A stretch of 64,000 nt of DNA. Origin: Lachnospiraceae bacterium (lineage in GTDB: Bacteria > Bacillota > Clostridia > Lachnospirales > Lachnospiraceae). The position numbers and the translations under genes are program-made. Positions 8,407 through 16,015 of the stretch are shown piece after piece. The DNA lies in the NCBI GenBank assembly GCA_009774465.1, contig VSNT01000002.1, positions 1 through 64,000 of the forward strand, in the 5' to 3' direction. Each line of letters begins with the position of its first letter. Position 1 is the first letter of the stretch. The notes under the pieces were generated by a model, which was not told where the DNA came from, did no database searches, and saw only the letters and a program-made list of their open reading frames with translations.

Positions 8407-9255
8407 CTACTCAAGTCCCCTTCCTGTAAGTTCCATAAAAACAGTTTCCAAATCAGGTTCTGTGGAATGAATGGTTTCCACCATTTCCTTAGCCAGATAT
8501 TCCTTTACCTCATCCGCTGACAGCTTTCCATTTGGCAACATTACATTTCTTCCATCCAGGAGCCTGATCTTCAGCCTGTTTTGATGATTATACCTTAAGC
8601 AAATTTCCTTAGGCGCCCCATATTCCACAATCTTTCCTTCATTTAAAAGGGCAATATGGTCACACAGTTTTGCTGCTTCCTCCATATTATGCGTTGTCAG
8701 AAATATGGCCGCACCTCTTTCCTGCTGTTTTTTGATTAATTGATGAATCATGGCTGCTGCCTGGGGATCAAGACCGCTAGTGGGTTCATCCAGAAAAAGA
8801 ATCTCCGGCTCATTCATTACCGCTCTGGCTAACGCCAGCCTTCCCCTCATACCTTTTGAAAGCTTTGATACCGGCTCTCTGGCTGCCTCTAGCAGATCCA
8901 CCTGTTTCAGCACTTCTGATATTCTGCCCGGCCGCACACCATAAATTTTTGCAAAAAGCTTTAAGTTATCATAACAGGATAATCTTTCATACAATCCCAG
9001 ATTATCCATCATCATTCCCATTTTCCGGTAAATGGAAGCGCTAAGTGCTCCCGTGTCTTTTCCAAGTGTCCTGCTTGCCCCTTCCGTACATCGGAGCTGT
9101 CCTGTCAGTATCTTAATGATTGTAGTTTTCCCGGCTCCGGAAGGTCCGAGTAGTCCAAAAATCTCTCCGGAGGAAACTTTTAAGTTAACTCCCTTTAATA
9201 CTTCCTTATGATCAAAATTCTTTACAACATTCTGCATTTCAATTACATATTCCAT
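8407..9255 (-). CDS. ABC transporter ATP-binding protein
   Basis: A 282-residue cytoplasmic ATPase that pairs with the following permease. Motifs: Walker A GPSGAGKTT near residue 38, signature LSKGMRGRLALARA, Walker B ILFLDEPTSGLDP, and the switch histidine in LTTHNMEEA. The C-terminal 70 residues form the extra domain of the DrrA/CcmA-like exporter ATPases. The start overlaps the end of the DUF3021 gene by 13 bases, which suggests translational coupling. Confidence 0.93.
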   Translation of the reverse strand: MEYVIEMQNVVKNFDHKEVLKGVNLKVSSGEIFGLLGPSGAGKTTIIKILTGQLRCTEGASRTLGKDTGALSASIYRKMGMMMDNLGLYERLSCYDNLKLFAKIYGVRPGRISEVLKQVDLLEAAREPVSKLSKGMRGRLALARAVMNEPEILFLDEPTSGLDPQAAAMIHQLIKKQQERGAAIFLTTHNMEEAAKLCDHIALLNEGKIVEYGAPKEICLRYNHQNRLKIRLLDGRNVMLPNGKLSADEVKEYLAKEMVETIHSTEPDLETVFMELTGRGLE

Positions 9256-9761
9256 TTCTGCTCTTTTCCTCCTTCCCCTTCACTAAAAGCAGCTTCCTGT
9301 TTCTTTAATTTTACAAGAGCCTCTTCCATTTTCCTGTTTTCTATCTTTTCCTTCCACATGGTAACAACAGTACTCACCACAAAGCAAACCCCAAAGCATA
9401 AAATAAACATAACCCAGGGGAGCCACATACCTGTAGGAAACCAGTCAAACCACAAGACAAAAACCACTATCATGGCTACCTCTGACAAGACCATGCAGGC
9501 AGTCCTTCCCACAATAGACATTTTTTTTATGAAAACATCCGTAAAGAAAAGATACCTGATTATTGTGGTAATTGCCGATACTGCCAAAAACTGCACCATT
9601 GTTGCTGTACTAAGCCCATTGCTGCCTAATGAAAACATGCTGGAGACTTCTTTTGCTTCCTCCCCAAACAAAAAACAAAAAAGGTTCAGCCATGAAATGG
9701 AAAATCCAAATGTGGTAAATGTCATTGCCACATAATCAAATATTGTTTTTTTCTCTTCCAT
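9243..9761 (-). CDS. DUF3021-family membrane protein
   Basis: A 172-residue protein with four predicted membrane helices (roughly residues 12-32, 47-72, 82-104 and 113-136) and a charged coiled C-terminal tail. Size, topology and position directly after a stand-alone LytTR regulator match the DUF3021 family, which commonly forms a two-gene LytTR/inhibitor unit in Firmicutes. By analogy it may hold the LytTR protein inactive at the membrane until a signal arrives. This role is inferred from context. Confidence 0.75.
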   Translation of the reverse strand: MEEKKTIFDYVAMTFTTFGFSISWLNLFCFLFGEEAKEVSSMFSLGSNGLSTATMVQFLAVSAITTIIRYLFFTDVFIKKMSIVGRTACMVLSEVAMIVVFVLWFDWFPTGMWLPWVMFILCFGVCFVVSTVVTMWKEKIENRKMEEALVKLKKQEAAFSEGEGGKEQKWNM

Positions 9762-10202
9762 CTATTTTACCCCCAATTTCTTTCTCAGCTCTTCCGCATA
9801 TTGCCTGGATACCATAATCTGCTCCCCATTCTCCATAGTTACCTTTATCTTTCTGTTCACATCCGTCTTTAAAGACTTAATATACCGCAGCGCCGCCACA
9901 CAGGATTTACTGGCACGGAAAAATCCGCATTCATCAAGCTGCTGCTCCAGTTCATACAGTTTAAAACCGGATTCATATACATCTTCCCTGGTATAAACAA
10001 AAGTTTTTCTATCCACAGATTCTAAATAAATCACCTTCGAAACATCAAGAATGTAAGTCTCCTCCCCCTTTTTAACCAATAGCTGCCTTTCCATCATCCT
10101 GAGAGTTGCCAGCACTTTTTCTATTTCCGGCGTCAGCCTGCTGCAGGAAATCACCACTTCTATATCCTTAATATCTTCTTCTACATTTATCGATATCTTC
10201 AA
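9762..10202 (-). CDS. Stand-alone LytTR DNA-binding regulator
   Basis: A 146-residue transcription factor with no receiver domain. The C-terminal LytTR domain (about 45-145) shows VIYLESVDRKTFVYT, FFRASKSCVAAL and the end NGEQIMVSRQYAEELRKKL. The N-terminal 40 residues are a short acidic segment. The start is TTG at 10202 with AAAGGGG about 7 bases upstream; there is no ATG choice nearby. It heads a four-gene operon with DUF3021 and an ABC exporter, which it probably controls along with itself. Confidence 0.9.
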   Translation of the reverse strand: MKISINVEEDIKDIEVVISCSRLTPEIEKVLATLRMMERQLLVKKGEETYILDVSKVIYLESVDRKTFVYTREDVYESGFKLYELEQQLDECGFFRASKSCVAALRYIKSLKTDVNRKIKVTMENGEQIMVSRQYAEELRKKLGVK

Positions 10203-10212
10203 TCCCTCACCC

Positions 10213-10310
10213 CTTTATTCCCGCGAGCAACGAGCCAAAGTCATGCTTGCATGACCTTGGCGACTGCCGCGAGGGTGAAATACCGCAGCTTGCTGCGGGG
10301 TATTTCACTT
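10213..10310. repeat. Structured interspersed repeat with two hairpins
   Basis: A compact GC-rich island in an AT-rich intergenic region. The first hairpin pairs GTCATGC (10240-10246) with GCATGAC (10249-10255), extended by GCCAA and TTGGC. The second pairs GTGAAATACC (10275-10284) with GGTATTTCAC (10299-10308). CCGCGAG occurs twice, at 10221 and 10267. A short, internally deleted copy occurs at 56514-56537, which shows it is a repeat and not a unique structure. It resembles small non-coding interspersed repeats of Clostridia; no transposase is present. Confidence 0.65.
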
Positions 10311-10437
10311 CTTTTTATGTCAGACAATTGCCTGCCCTGTTACATGATTGAACATAGCATACCCTTTTTCTATCTGCAAGATGCCAAAACCTGTTCTGCC
10401 TGTTTTCTTACCTTAAATGCAAAAAAGCCTCCAGAAG

Positions 10438-10466
10438 TTGTAAAGCTCACCAAATCAGTATATAAT
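10438..10466 (+). promoter_or_regulatory. Strong promoter of the RpiR-type remnant
   Basis: TTGTAA at 10438-10443, a 17-base spacer and TATAAT at 10461-10466. A GGGAGG ribosome site at 10484 precedes the ATG at 10499. Confidence 0.65.
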
Positions 10467-10498
10467 CAAAGTATTTCATATTTGGGAGGAAATACAGT

Positions 10499-10875
10499 AT
10501 GTTTTCGTATGAAGAAATACAAAAGTACAATGAAACCGATATTTGTATTTATAAATATATTGTTTCAAATATCGACAAAATTCCGTATATGACTATCAGG
10601 GAGCTTGCAAAAGAGATTCAAGTGTCAACTTCCACTATCCTTCGCTTCTGCATTAAGAACAATTTTGACGGATATTCCGAATTTAAGAACGCCTTAAAAA
10701 ACAAAATTAATTTACAAACTGCCCGTCCGCCTATGGAAGATTTACAGGAGCTTTCTGATTTTTTTGCAAGAGCAAATTCAAGCTAGGGCATTTTGCCATA
10801 GGGCTGGAAGATGTATTTTATCCAATAGAAACATTCCAGTGGAAAAACACAGATTCCTGTTATTTTTGTTATTGA
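10499..10875 (+). pseudogene. Truncated RpiR/MurR-type regulator, SIS domain decayed
   Basis: The first 95 residues are an intact RpiR-type helix-turn-helix domain: MTIRELAKEIQVSTSTILRF followed by the KNNFDGYSEFKNAL segment. Family members are about 280 residues with a C-terminal sugar-phosphate-binding SIS domain. Here the frame stops at 10784-10786. In another frame just downstream (about 10780-10872) the peptide AIGLEDVFYPIETFQWKN resembles a stretch of the SIS domain, then also stops. I read this as a deletion plus frameshift. The promoter and ribosome site are intact, so a 95-residue DNA-binding protein may still be made. Confidence 0.55.
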
Positions 10876-10898
10876 AATGCTGGCAAAAAGAATATAAA

Positions 10899-10934
10899 GT
10901 AACAGCCTGTTACTTGCTTTGTAACAGGTTATTT
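10899..10934 (+). promoter_or_regulatory. Two mutually exclusive hairpins, attenuator-like
   Basis: GTAACAG (10899-10905) can pair with CTGTTAC (10907-10913). The same CCTGTTAC (10906-10913) can instead pair with GTAACAGG (10921-10928) around a 7-base loop, and that hairpin is followed by TTATTTT, a terminator layout. The acetyltransferase start is 28 bases downstream. The arrangement may simply terminate the upstream transcript, or may serve as an attenuator or protein-binding site. Confidence 0.5.
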
Positions 10935-10961
10935 TCTACTATGGAACATGGAGGTAATACT

Positions 10962-11549
10962 ATGACTGAATTAGAAAAATGTATGGCAGGAGAATATTAC
11001 AACTGCCATGATGAAATCTTTTTGGATATGAAAAGTTATGCAAGAAAGTTATTGCAGAAATATAACGCCCTTGCCTATGAACAGCAGGCGGAAAAAATAA
11101 ATATCTTAAAACAGTTGTTTGGGGAAATTGGCACAAATGTATCTGTGGGACTTCCATTTATCTGCGATTATGGAAAAAATATTTATCTGGGAAACAATGT
11201 ATCCGTAAATATGAATTGCACATTTGTAGACTGCAACAAAATAACAATTGGCGATAATGTATTGATTGCATCAAATGTGCAGCTTTATACAGCAACACAC
11301 CCTGTTGAATTGTCAGAAAGGCTTACACCAAACTGGTATCCTGAAACAGGGCAGTATTTTTGCCGTACCTACGCATTACCTATCAAAATTGGAAGCGGCT
11401 GTTGGCTGGGCGGGGGTGTGATTGTCCTTCCGGGCGTAACAATAGGCGATGGTTCTGTTATAGGAGCCGGAAGCGTTGTAACAAAAGATATACCGGCAAA
11501 CTCACTGGCAGTGGGCAGCCCCTGCCATGTCATCCGGAACATTAACTGA
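10962..11549 (+). CDS. Sugar O-acetyltransferase (maltose/galactoside type)
   Basis: A 195-residue left-handed beta-helix acetyltransferase of the LacA/Maa family, which transfers acetyl from acetyl-CoA to a sugar hydroxyl. Residues 1-55 form the maltose acetyltransferase N-terminal helical domain (MTELEKCMAGEYYNCHD). Residues 60-190 carry the hexapeptide repeats, with the catalytic histidine in YTATHPV near residue 113 and GVTIGDGSVIGAGSVV. ATG at 10962 has GGAGG 7 bases upstream; the frame is open further upstream but that part reads through the RpiR remnant. Such enzymes often detoxify non-metabolised sugars. Confidence 0.9.
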   Translation: MTELEKCMAGEYYNCHDEIFLDMKSYARKLLQKYNALAYEQQAEKINILKQLFGEIGTNVSVGLPFICDYGKNIYLGNNVSVNMNCTFVDCNKITIGDNVLIASNVQLYTATHPVELSERLTPNWYPETGQYFCRTYALPIKIGSGCWLGGGVIVLPGVTIGDGSVIGAGSVVTKDIPANSLAVGSPCHVIRNIN

Positions 11550-11563
11550 TATGATTCCCATTT

Positions 11564-12874
11564 TTATTTTCTCTTTAAATCTCCAGTCGCCGGATTGTTA
11601 AGAAGCCTTCCCTCTGCATCAAATCGGGAGCCATGACAAGGACAGTCCCAAGTACGCTCTGCGGAATTCCATTTCAGAACACATCCAAGATGCGGGCACC
11701 TGGGCTTTGAAGGTGTAAGCAGACTGACAACCGCTTCCAGTCCGTTAACTGCAAGTTGTGGCTTCCACATACTTCTTGAAGGATTAAAAACTTCTGCATA
11801 GGGATTTTCTTTTTCCAAAATCTGGTCTGTCAGAATTTGTGCTGCAAGCATAGAAGAAGTCATCCCCCATTTATTAAATCCTGTCGCCACAAGTCCATCC
11901 GGCATATGCTTTCCATATGCCCCAATATAGGGAATATTGTCAAGCGTCATGCAGTCCTGGGCAGCCCATGCATATTTAATTGATGCGTCAGGATAATACT
12001 GATGTGCAAATTCTTTTAACTCCTGCCAGCAGCCGCCCTGCTTTCCTGTTCTGTGGGAACCGCCTCCCAAAAAAAGCAAATCCTTATCATTTCGAAAGGA
12101 CAGCCCTTTCATATCCTCATCAATATAGATTCCCTCTACATCTTTGGCATTTTCCAGTGCAATCACATAAGAACGATGCTGATACATTTTTAAGAAATAA
12201 AGCCCATGCTTATTATCAATAGGGAAATGTGTGGTAAATATTACTTTCCTGTAAGTAATATCTCCTCTGTCAGTCACCGCTGTGTGATCCTTAAATTCTT
12301 TTACAAAGGTATCTTCATAAATAGTAAGCCCCTGGGCGATTTTTGCAGCAAATTTAAGAGGATGAAACTGTGCCTGGTGCTCCATATAAACCGCCCCTTT
12401 GGTCTGCATGGGCAGTTTCGGTGTGTCCACCACTTTGGCATCCCATCCAAGATGCCGAAGCGCATCTGCTTCATCCTCTAATTTTTTTCTATTATCTAAT
12501 GAATAAACATAGGAAGCCACTTCTTTGTAATCACAATCCATTCCTCTGCAAAGTTCCCCAAAACTTTGTATGGCTTTTAAGTTGGCCTCCAAATACAGCT
12601 TTGCTCTCTCTTCTCCTGCCTGACGCAGAAGCTTATCATAAATCAGTCCATGCGCCGCTGAAATTTTTGCAGTGGTATTTTGAGTAACCCCACAGCAGAT
12701 CTTTCTTCCTTCCACAAGAACATAGTCTATACCTGCCTTCTGCAGAAAATAAGCACACAAAAGACCTGCCATTCCGCCGCCAATAATCAATACATCCGTT
12801 TTTCTGCTGCCATCAAGCCTTTCAAACTGCGGCAGATTACTCTGCGCCTTCCAGACAGATTCCCTCTTTTCCAC
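11564..12874 (-). CDS. FAD-dependent oxidoreductase with C-terminal Rieske domain
   Basis: A 436-residue soluble flavoprotein. The N-terminal DAO-type fold binds FAD through VLIIGGGMAGLLCAYFL (about residues 27-45). The C-terminal domain (about 375-432) is a Rieske [2Fe-2S] module with CPHLGC and CPCHGSRFD, giving the two Cys and two His ligands. Members of this family are usually about 500 residues, so this one is on the short side. It lies next to the flavodiiron gene on the same strand (gap 73 bases), consistent with oxygen or redox defence. The electron donor and substrate are unknown. Confidence 0.9.
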   Translation of the reverse strand: MEKRESVWKAQSNLPQFERLDGSRKTDVLIIGGGMAGLLCAYFLQKAGIDYVLVEGRKICCGVTQNTTAKISAAHGLIYDKLLRQAGEERAKLYLEANLKAIQSFGELCRGMDCDYKEVASYVYSLDNRKKLEDEADALRHLGWDAKVVDTPKLPMQTKGAVYMEHQAQFHPLKFAAKIAQGLTIYEDTFVKEFKDHTAVTDRGDITYRKVIFTTHFPIDNKHGLYFLKMYQHRSYVIALENAKDVEGIYIDEDMKGLSFRNDKDLLFLGGGSHRTGKQGGCWQELKEFAHQYYPDASIKYAWAAQDCMTLDNIPYIGAYGKHMPDGLVATGFNKWGMTSSMLAAQILTDQILEKENPYAEVFNPSRSMWKPQLAVNGLEAVVSLLTPSKPRCPHLGCVLKWNSAERTWDCPCHGSRFDAEGRLLNNPATGDLKRK

Positions 12875-12947
12875 CTTTTATACCTCCAAAATATATCCTG
12901 TGAAAGTATTGTGTGCAGATAAGAGAAAAATATGTTTCTGATTTTTC

Positions 12948-14126
12948 TTATGCTAAAAGTGCATCAGCCAATTGCCTTAACTGCTCCTCGGATTGCTGGT
13001 TCAGGGTTGATTTGATGGTTACCACCGGCTCTAATATGGTGATTTCTTTCATCCCCGAAAGCCCTTCCTTCATCAGCTTTCCTGCTATAGGCGCCCAGCT
13101 TCCGTTTTCCATCAGTCCAACAGTGCGCTTCTGGTAATTTTTTGCTTTTAAATGGGCAAGGAAGCTTTCCATACAGGGGAATAAACCGGCATCATAGGTA
13201 GCTGCTGCCAGCACCATTTTATCATAGCGGAAAGCATCTTCTATTGCTTCTGCCATATCATCCCTTGCCAGATCAAAACATGCCACCTTTTTTGCACCCT
13301 TTTCTTCCAACATGGAAGCCAGCTTCAAAGCAGCCTGCTTTGTATTTCCATGAATAGATGCATAGGCAATCACGATTCCCTCATCTTCCGGTGTATAGCT
13401 GCTCCATGTCTGGTATTTTTCCAGATAATAGGCGAGCCCTTTTTCTCCTTCATTGTCTGATAAAACAGGGCCATGCAAAGGGCAGATCATCTGAATCTCC
13501 AAAGCAGATGCCTTTTTAAGCAGTGCCTGCACCTGAGCGCCATACTTGCCTACGATATTCATATAATAACGTCTTGCCTCACATGTCCAGTCTTCCTTCG
13601 TATCCAGCGTTCCAAACTTTCCAAAAGCATCTGCTGAAAAGAGCACTTTTTCTGTCTTATCATAAGTTACCATTACTTCCGGCCAATGCACCATCGGCGC
13701 CATCAAAAAGGTCAGCACATGCTTTCCTAAAGAAAGTTCTTCCCCTTCTTTCACCACCACGCTGCGCCCGCTTAAATCAATTGAAAAAAACTGCGGCATC
13801 ATGCTAAGTGCTCTTGCATTGGAAACAAGCTGCGCCTCTGGATACTTTTCAAGGAAATTCTGGATATTTCCTGAATGGTCCGGCTCTAAATGATTCACAA
13901 TCAAATAATCCGGTTCTTTTCCCTCCAAAACCTTTTCCAGATTTTCAAACCATTCTTTCGTTCCCCTCTTGTCCACGCTGTCCATAACAGCAATCTTTTC
14001 ATCCAGAATTACATAGGAATTGTAGGATACCCCATTAGGCACCACATATTGACTCTCAAACAGGTCAATATCTCTGTCATTTACTCCTGCGTACTTAATG
14101 CTGTCGGTCACAACTACATTCTGCAT
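12948..14126 (-). CDS. fprA: Flavodiiron protein (FprA family A-type flavoprotein)
   Basis: Reduces oxygen to water (or nitric oxide) in strict anaerobes. The N-terminal metallo-beta-lactamase-like domain (about 1-250) carries the di-iron ligands in HLEPDHSG near residue 80, MVHWPEVMVTYD, and CPLHGPVL near 225. The C-terminal flavodoxin domain (about 253-390) binds FMN at YASIHGNTKQAA. At 392 residues it lacks an extra rubredoxin domain, so it is a class A enzyme that needs an external electron donor. The ATG at 14126 has a GGAGG site. Confidence 0.95.
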   Translation of the reverse strand: MQNVVVTDSIKYAGVNDRDIDLFESQYVVPNGVSYNSYVILDEKIAVMDSVDKRGTKEWFENLEKVLEGKEPDYLIVNHLEPDHSGNIQNFLEKYPEAQLVSNARALSMMPQFFSIDLSGRSVVVKEGEELSLGKHVLTFLMAPMVHWPEVMVTYDKTEKVLFSADAFGKFGTLDTKEDWTCEARRYYMNIVGKYGAQVQALLKKASALEIQMICPLHGPVLSDNEGEKGLAYYLEKYQTWSSYTPEDEGIVIAYASIHGNTKQAALKLASMLEEKGAKKVACFDLARDDMAEAIEDAFRYDKMVLAAATYDAGLFPCMESFLAHLKAKNYQKRTVGLMENGSWAPIAGKLMKEGLSGMKEITILEPVVTIKSTLNQQSEEQLRQLADALLA

Positions 14127-14187
14127 TTTTTATTTTCCTCCTTAAATTAATTGCATCTATTTACGTTATATTTTGTATAACTTTCTT

Positions 14188-14970
14188 TCACGCTCTTCTG
14201 TCACCCAGCGCTGCAACCTGCAAAAGAAGCTTTTCTACCAGTTCCTTTGAAACTACATCATACATGTATCTTTGCTCTCCCTGAAACATACTGTAGGATA
14301 CCCCATTTCTGACTGTAGTTGCATCTTCTTTCCAGCCTTTACAGGAACTGTGCACCTGAGTTACCTTTGTCTTTGTTATCAGTTCACATACATTATCTGC
14401 ATTCACACCACTGCCTGCAAGAATCTGTATCCTGTCTCCATACCTCTCCTGCAGCGTTCGCAAAAGCTCTGCGCCTTCCATTGCCTTGTTTTTCAATCCG
14501 CTGGTCAATACCCGGTCTGCCCCCAAATCTATCAGTTGTTCCATCACAGAAAAAGGATCCTCCACACAGTCAAAAGCCCGATGAAACACTGCTTCTTTTC
14601 CGGCATCTTTAATCAGGTCTATCATGCGCTTATTTTTTTCCTCATCAGGAAAGCCATTCTCCTTAAGGCATCCAAAGGCAATTCCATCAGCACCATTTTT
14701 AAGCAGTTCGATACAGGATGCCTCCATCTCAGAAAATTCTTCCTGTGTATAGCAAAATCCGGCTCCCCTTGGCCGCACCATTGCAACTACTTTTAAGGAA
14801 GGCATGTTTTCTTTCACCAGTCGTAAGGTCGCTGCCGCCGGCGTCAAGCCGCCCAATGCCAGAGCACTGTTCAGCTCAATGCGCTGCGCACCTCCCTCAA
14901 AGGCCTGCTGTGCATCATAATAACCGCCGCAGCAAATTTCAACCATATAACCGGAACTATTCTCAGCCAT
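14188..14970 (-). CDS. cutC: CutC family protein
   Basis: A 260-residue TIM-barrel protein of the CutC family, historically called copper homeostasis protein; its real biochemical role remains uncertain. Family marks are VEICCGG near the N-terminus, GGAQRIELNSALALGGLTP, MVRPRGAGFCYT, FHRAFDCV and the C-terminal GSGVNADN with VHSSCKG. The position between fprA and an ion channel gives no direct hint of function. Length is normal for the family. Confidence 0.9.
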   Translation of the reverse strand: MAENSSGYMVEICCGGYYDAQQAFEGGAQRIELNSALALGGLTPAAATLRLVKENMPSLKVVAMVRPRGAGFCYTQEEFSEMEASCIELLKNGADGIAFGCLKENGFPDEEKNKRMIDLIKDAGKEAVFHRAFDCVEDPFSVMEQLIDLGADRVLTSGLKNKAMEGAELLRTLQERYGDRIQILAGSGVNADNVCELITKTKVTQVHSSCKGWKEDATTVRNGVSYSMFQGEQRYMYDVVSKELVEKLLLQVAALGDRRA

Positions 14971-15005
14971 TTCTCCGCTCCTTTCCGTGTAAGTTCATCT
15001 TTTTA

Positions 15006-15953
15006 TCAGCTTCCAACCTGATAAAGCAAAATATCTCCCTCTTTTATTACAATTCCTTCCGTAGGCAATACTACCGCTCCATTTCTCACAAATGCAATCA
15101 CATCAATATGATACCCATTTTCTATATTTTGTACCGTTTTTCCCGTAAATGGCCCTAAAGCTCCTACCGTAACGCTCACTGTCCCTCTTGTACCACCGGA
15201 GTTTTTGTTTTTATTTTGAAGCTGCGTATACTGTTCCACAAACCCGGCGGAAATAATACCTGTGGGAATGGCCACAACACCTACTCCCAACAGAGAAATG
15301 ATAATTGCCATTCCCCGCCCTAACACGGTAACCGGATAAATATCGCCATATCCCACTGTAAGAATAGTGGAAATGCTCCACCAGATACCGGAAAAAGCAT
15401 TATTAAATACTTCCGGCTGCGCTTCATGTTCTGCACTGTACATACACAAAGAGGAGGACAGCATCAGCACAAAAATAATAAAAACAGAAGAAATGATCTG
15501 ATTCCTTTTTTCATACAAAACAGATGTGATCACATGAAAAGAATCATAATAGGCATTGATTCTGAACAGGTGAAATATTCTCACCACCCGCAGCATTCGA
15601 AACACAACAAATCCCGACAGGAAAAAGAAAGGAAGAATCGTAAAAAGGTCAACCATCCCGTCAAAGGAAAAAACAAACCTGAAAATCGCTTTTCCTCTGG
15701 TTTTGTCTGGATAAAGGAATTCTGCTGTCCAAATCCGCAGAAAATACTCTACACAAAATATGGCCACCGTCACTGTTTCAATCCCTTTAAATACTGCCTC
15801 ATAGGGTTTTAGCGAATCAAAGGTCTCCATAAATAAGACTGCAATATTGGCAAGTATTACCAAAACAATGAAAATATCAAAGGCGCGGCTTATAAAGTCC
15901 TCCCGCCTGCCAATCTGTATAATATCAAAAATACGCTTTTTTCTTTCTCTCAT
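15006..15953 (-). CDS. Voltage-gated-type potassium channel with C-terminal TrkA-C-like domain
   Basis: About 315 residues. Six membrane segments lie between residues 25 and 235; S4 is the arginine-bearing FRMLRVVRIFHLFRI. The pore loop has the potassium selectivity filter TVGYGDIYP. The C-terminal 70 residues (GPFTGKTVQNIENGYHIDVIAFVRNGAVVLP) resemble the TrkA-C ligand-binding fold. It likely conducts potassium across the membrane, possibly gated by a small ligand. Start: ATG at 15953 with GGGGATTGGA just upstream; three earlier in-frame methionines up to 15974 are possible. Confidence 0.85.
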   Translation of the reverse strand: MRERKKRIFDIIQIGRREDFISRAFDIFIVLVILANIAVLFMETFDSLKPYEAVFKGIETVTVAIFCVEYFLRIWTAEFLYPDKTRGKAIFRFVFSFDGMVDLFTILPFFFLSGFVVFRMLRVVRIFHLFRINAYYDSFHVITSVLYEKRNQIISSVFIIFVLMLSSSLCMYSAEHEAQPEVFNNAFSGIWWSISTILTVGYGDIYPVTVLGRGMAIIISLLGVGVVAIPTGIISAGFVEQYTQLQNKNKNSGGTRGTVSVTVGALGPFTGKTVQNIENGYHIDVIAFVRNGAVVLPTEGIVIKEGDILLYQVGS

Positions 15954-16015
15954 TCCAATCCCCATACATATCATAAGCGATACCTGCGGTACTGCTCCAA
16001 CAGGTTCTGCTGTAC

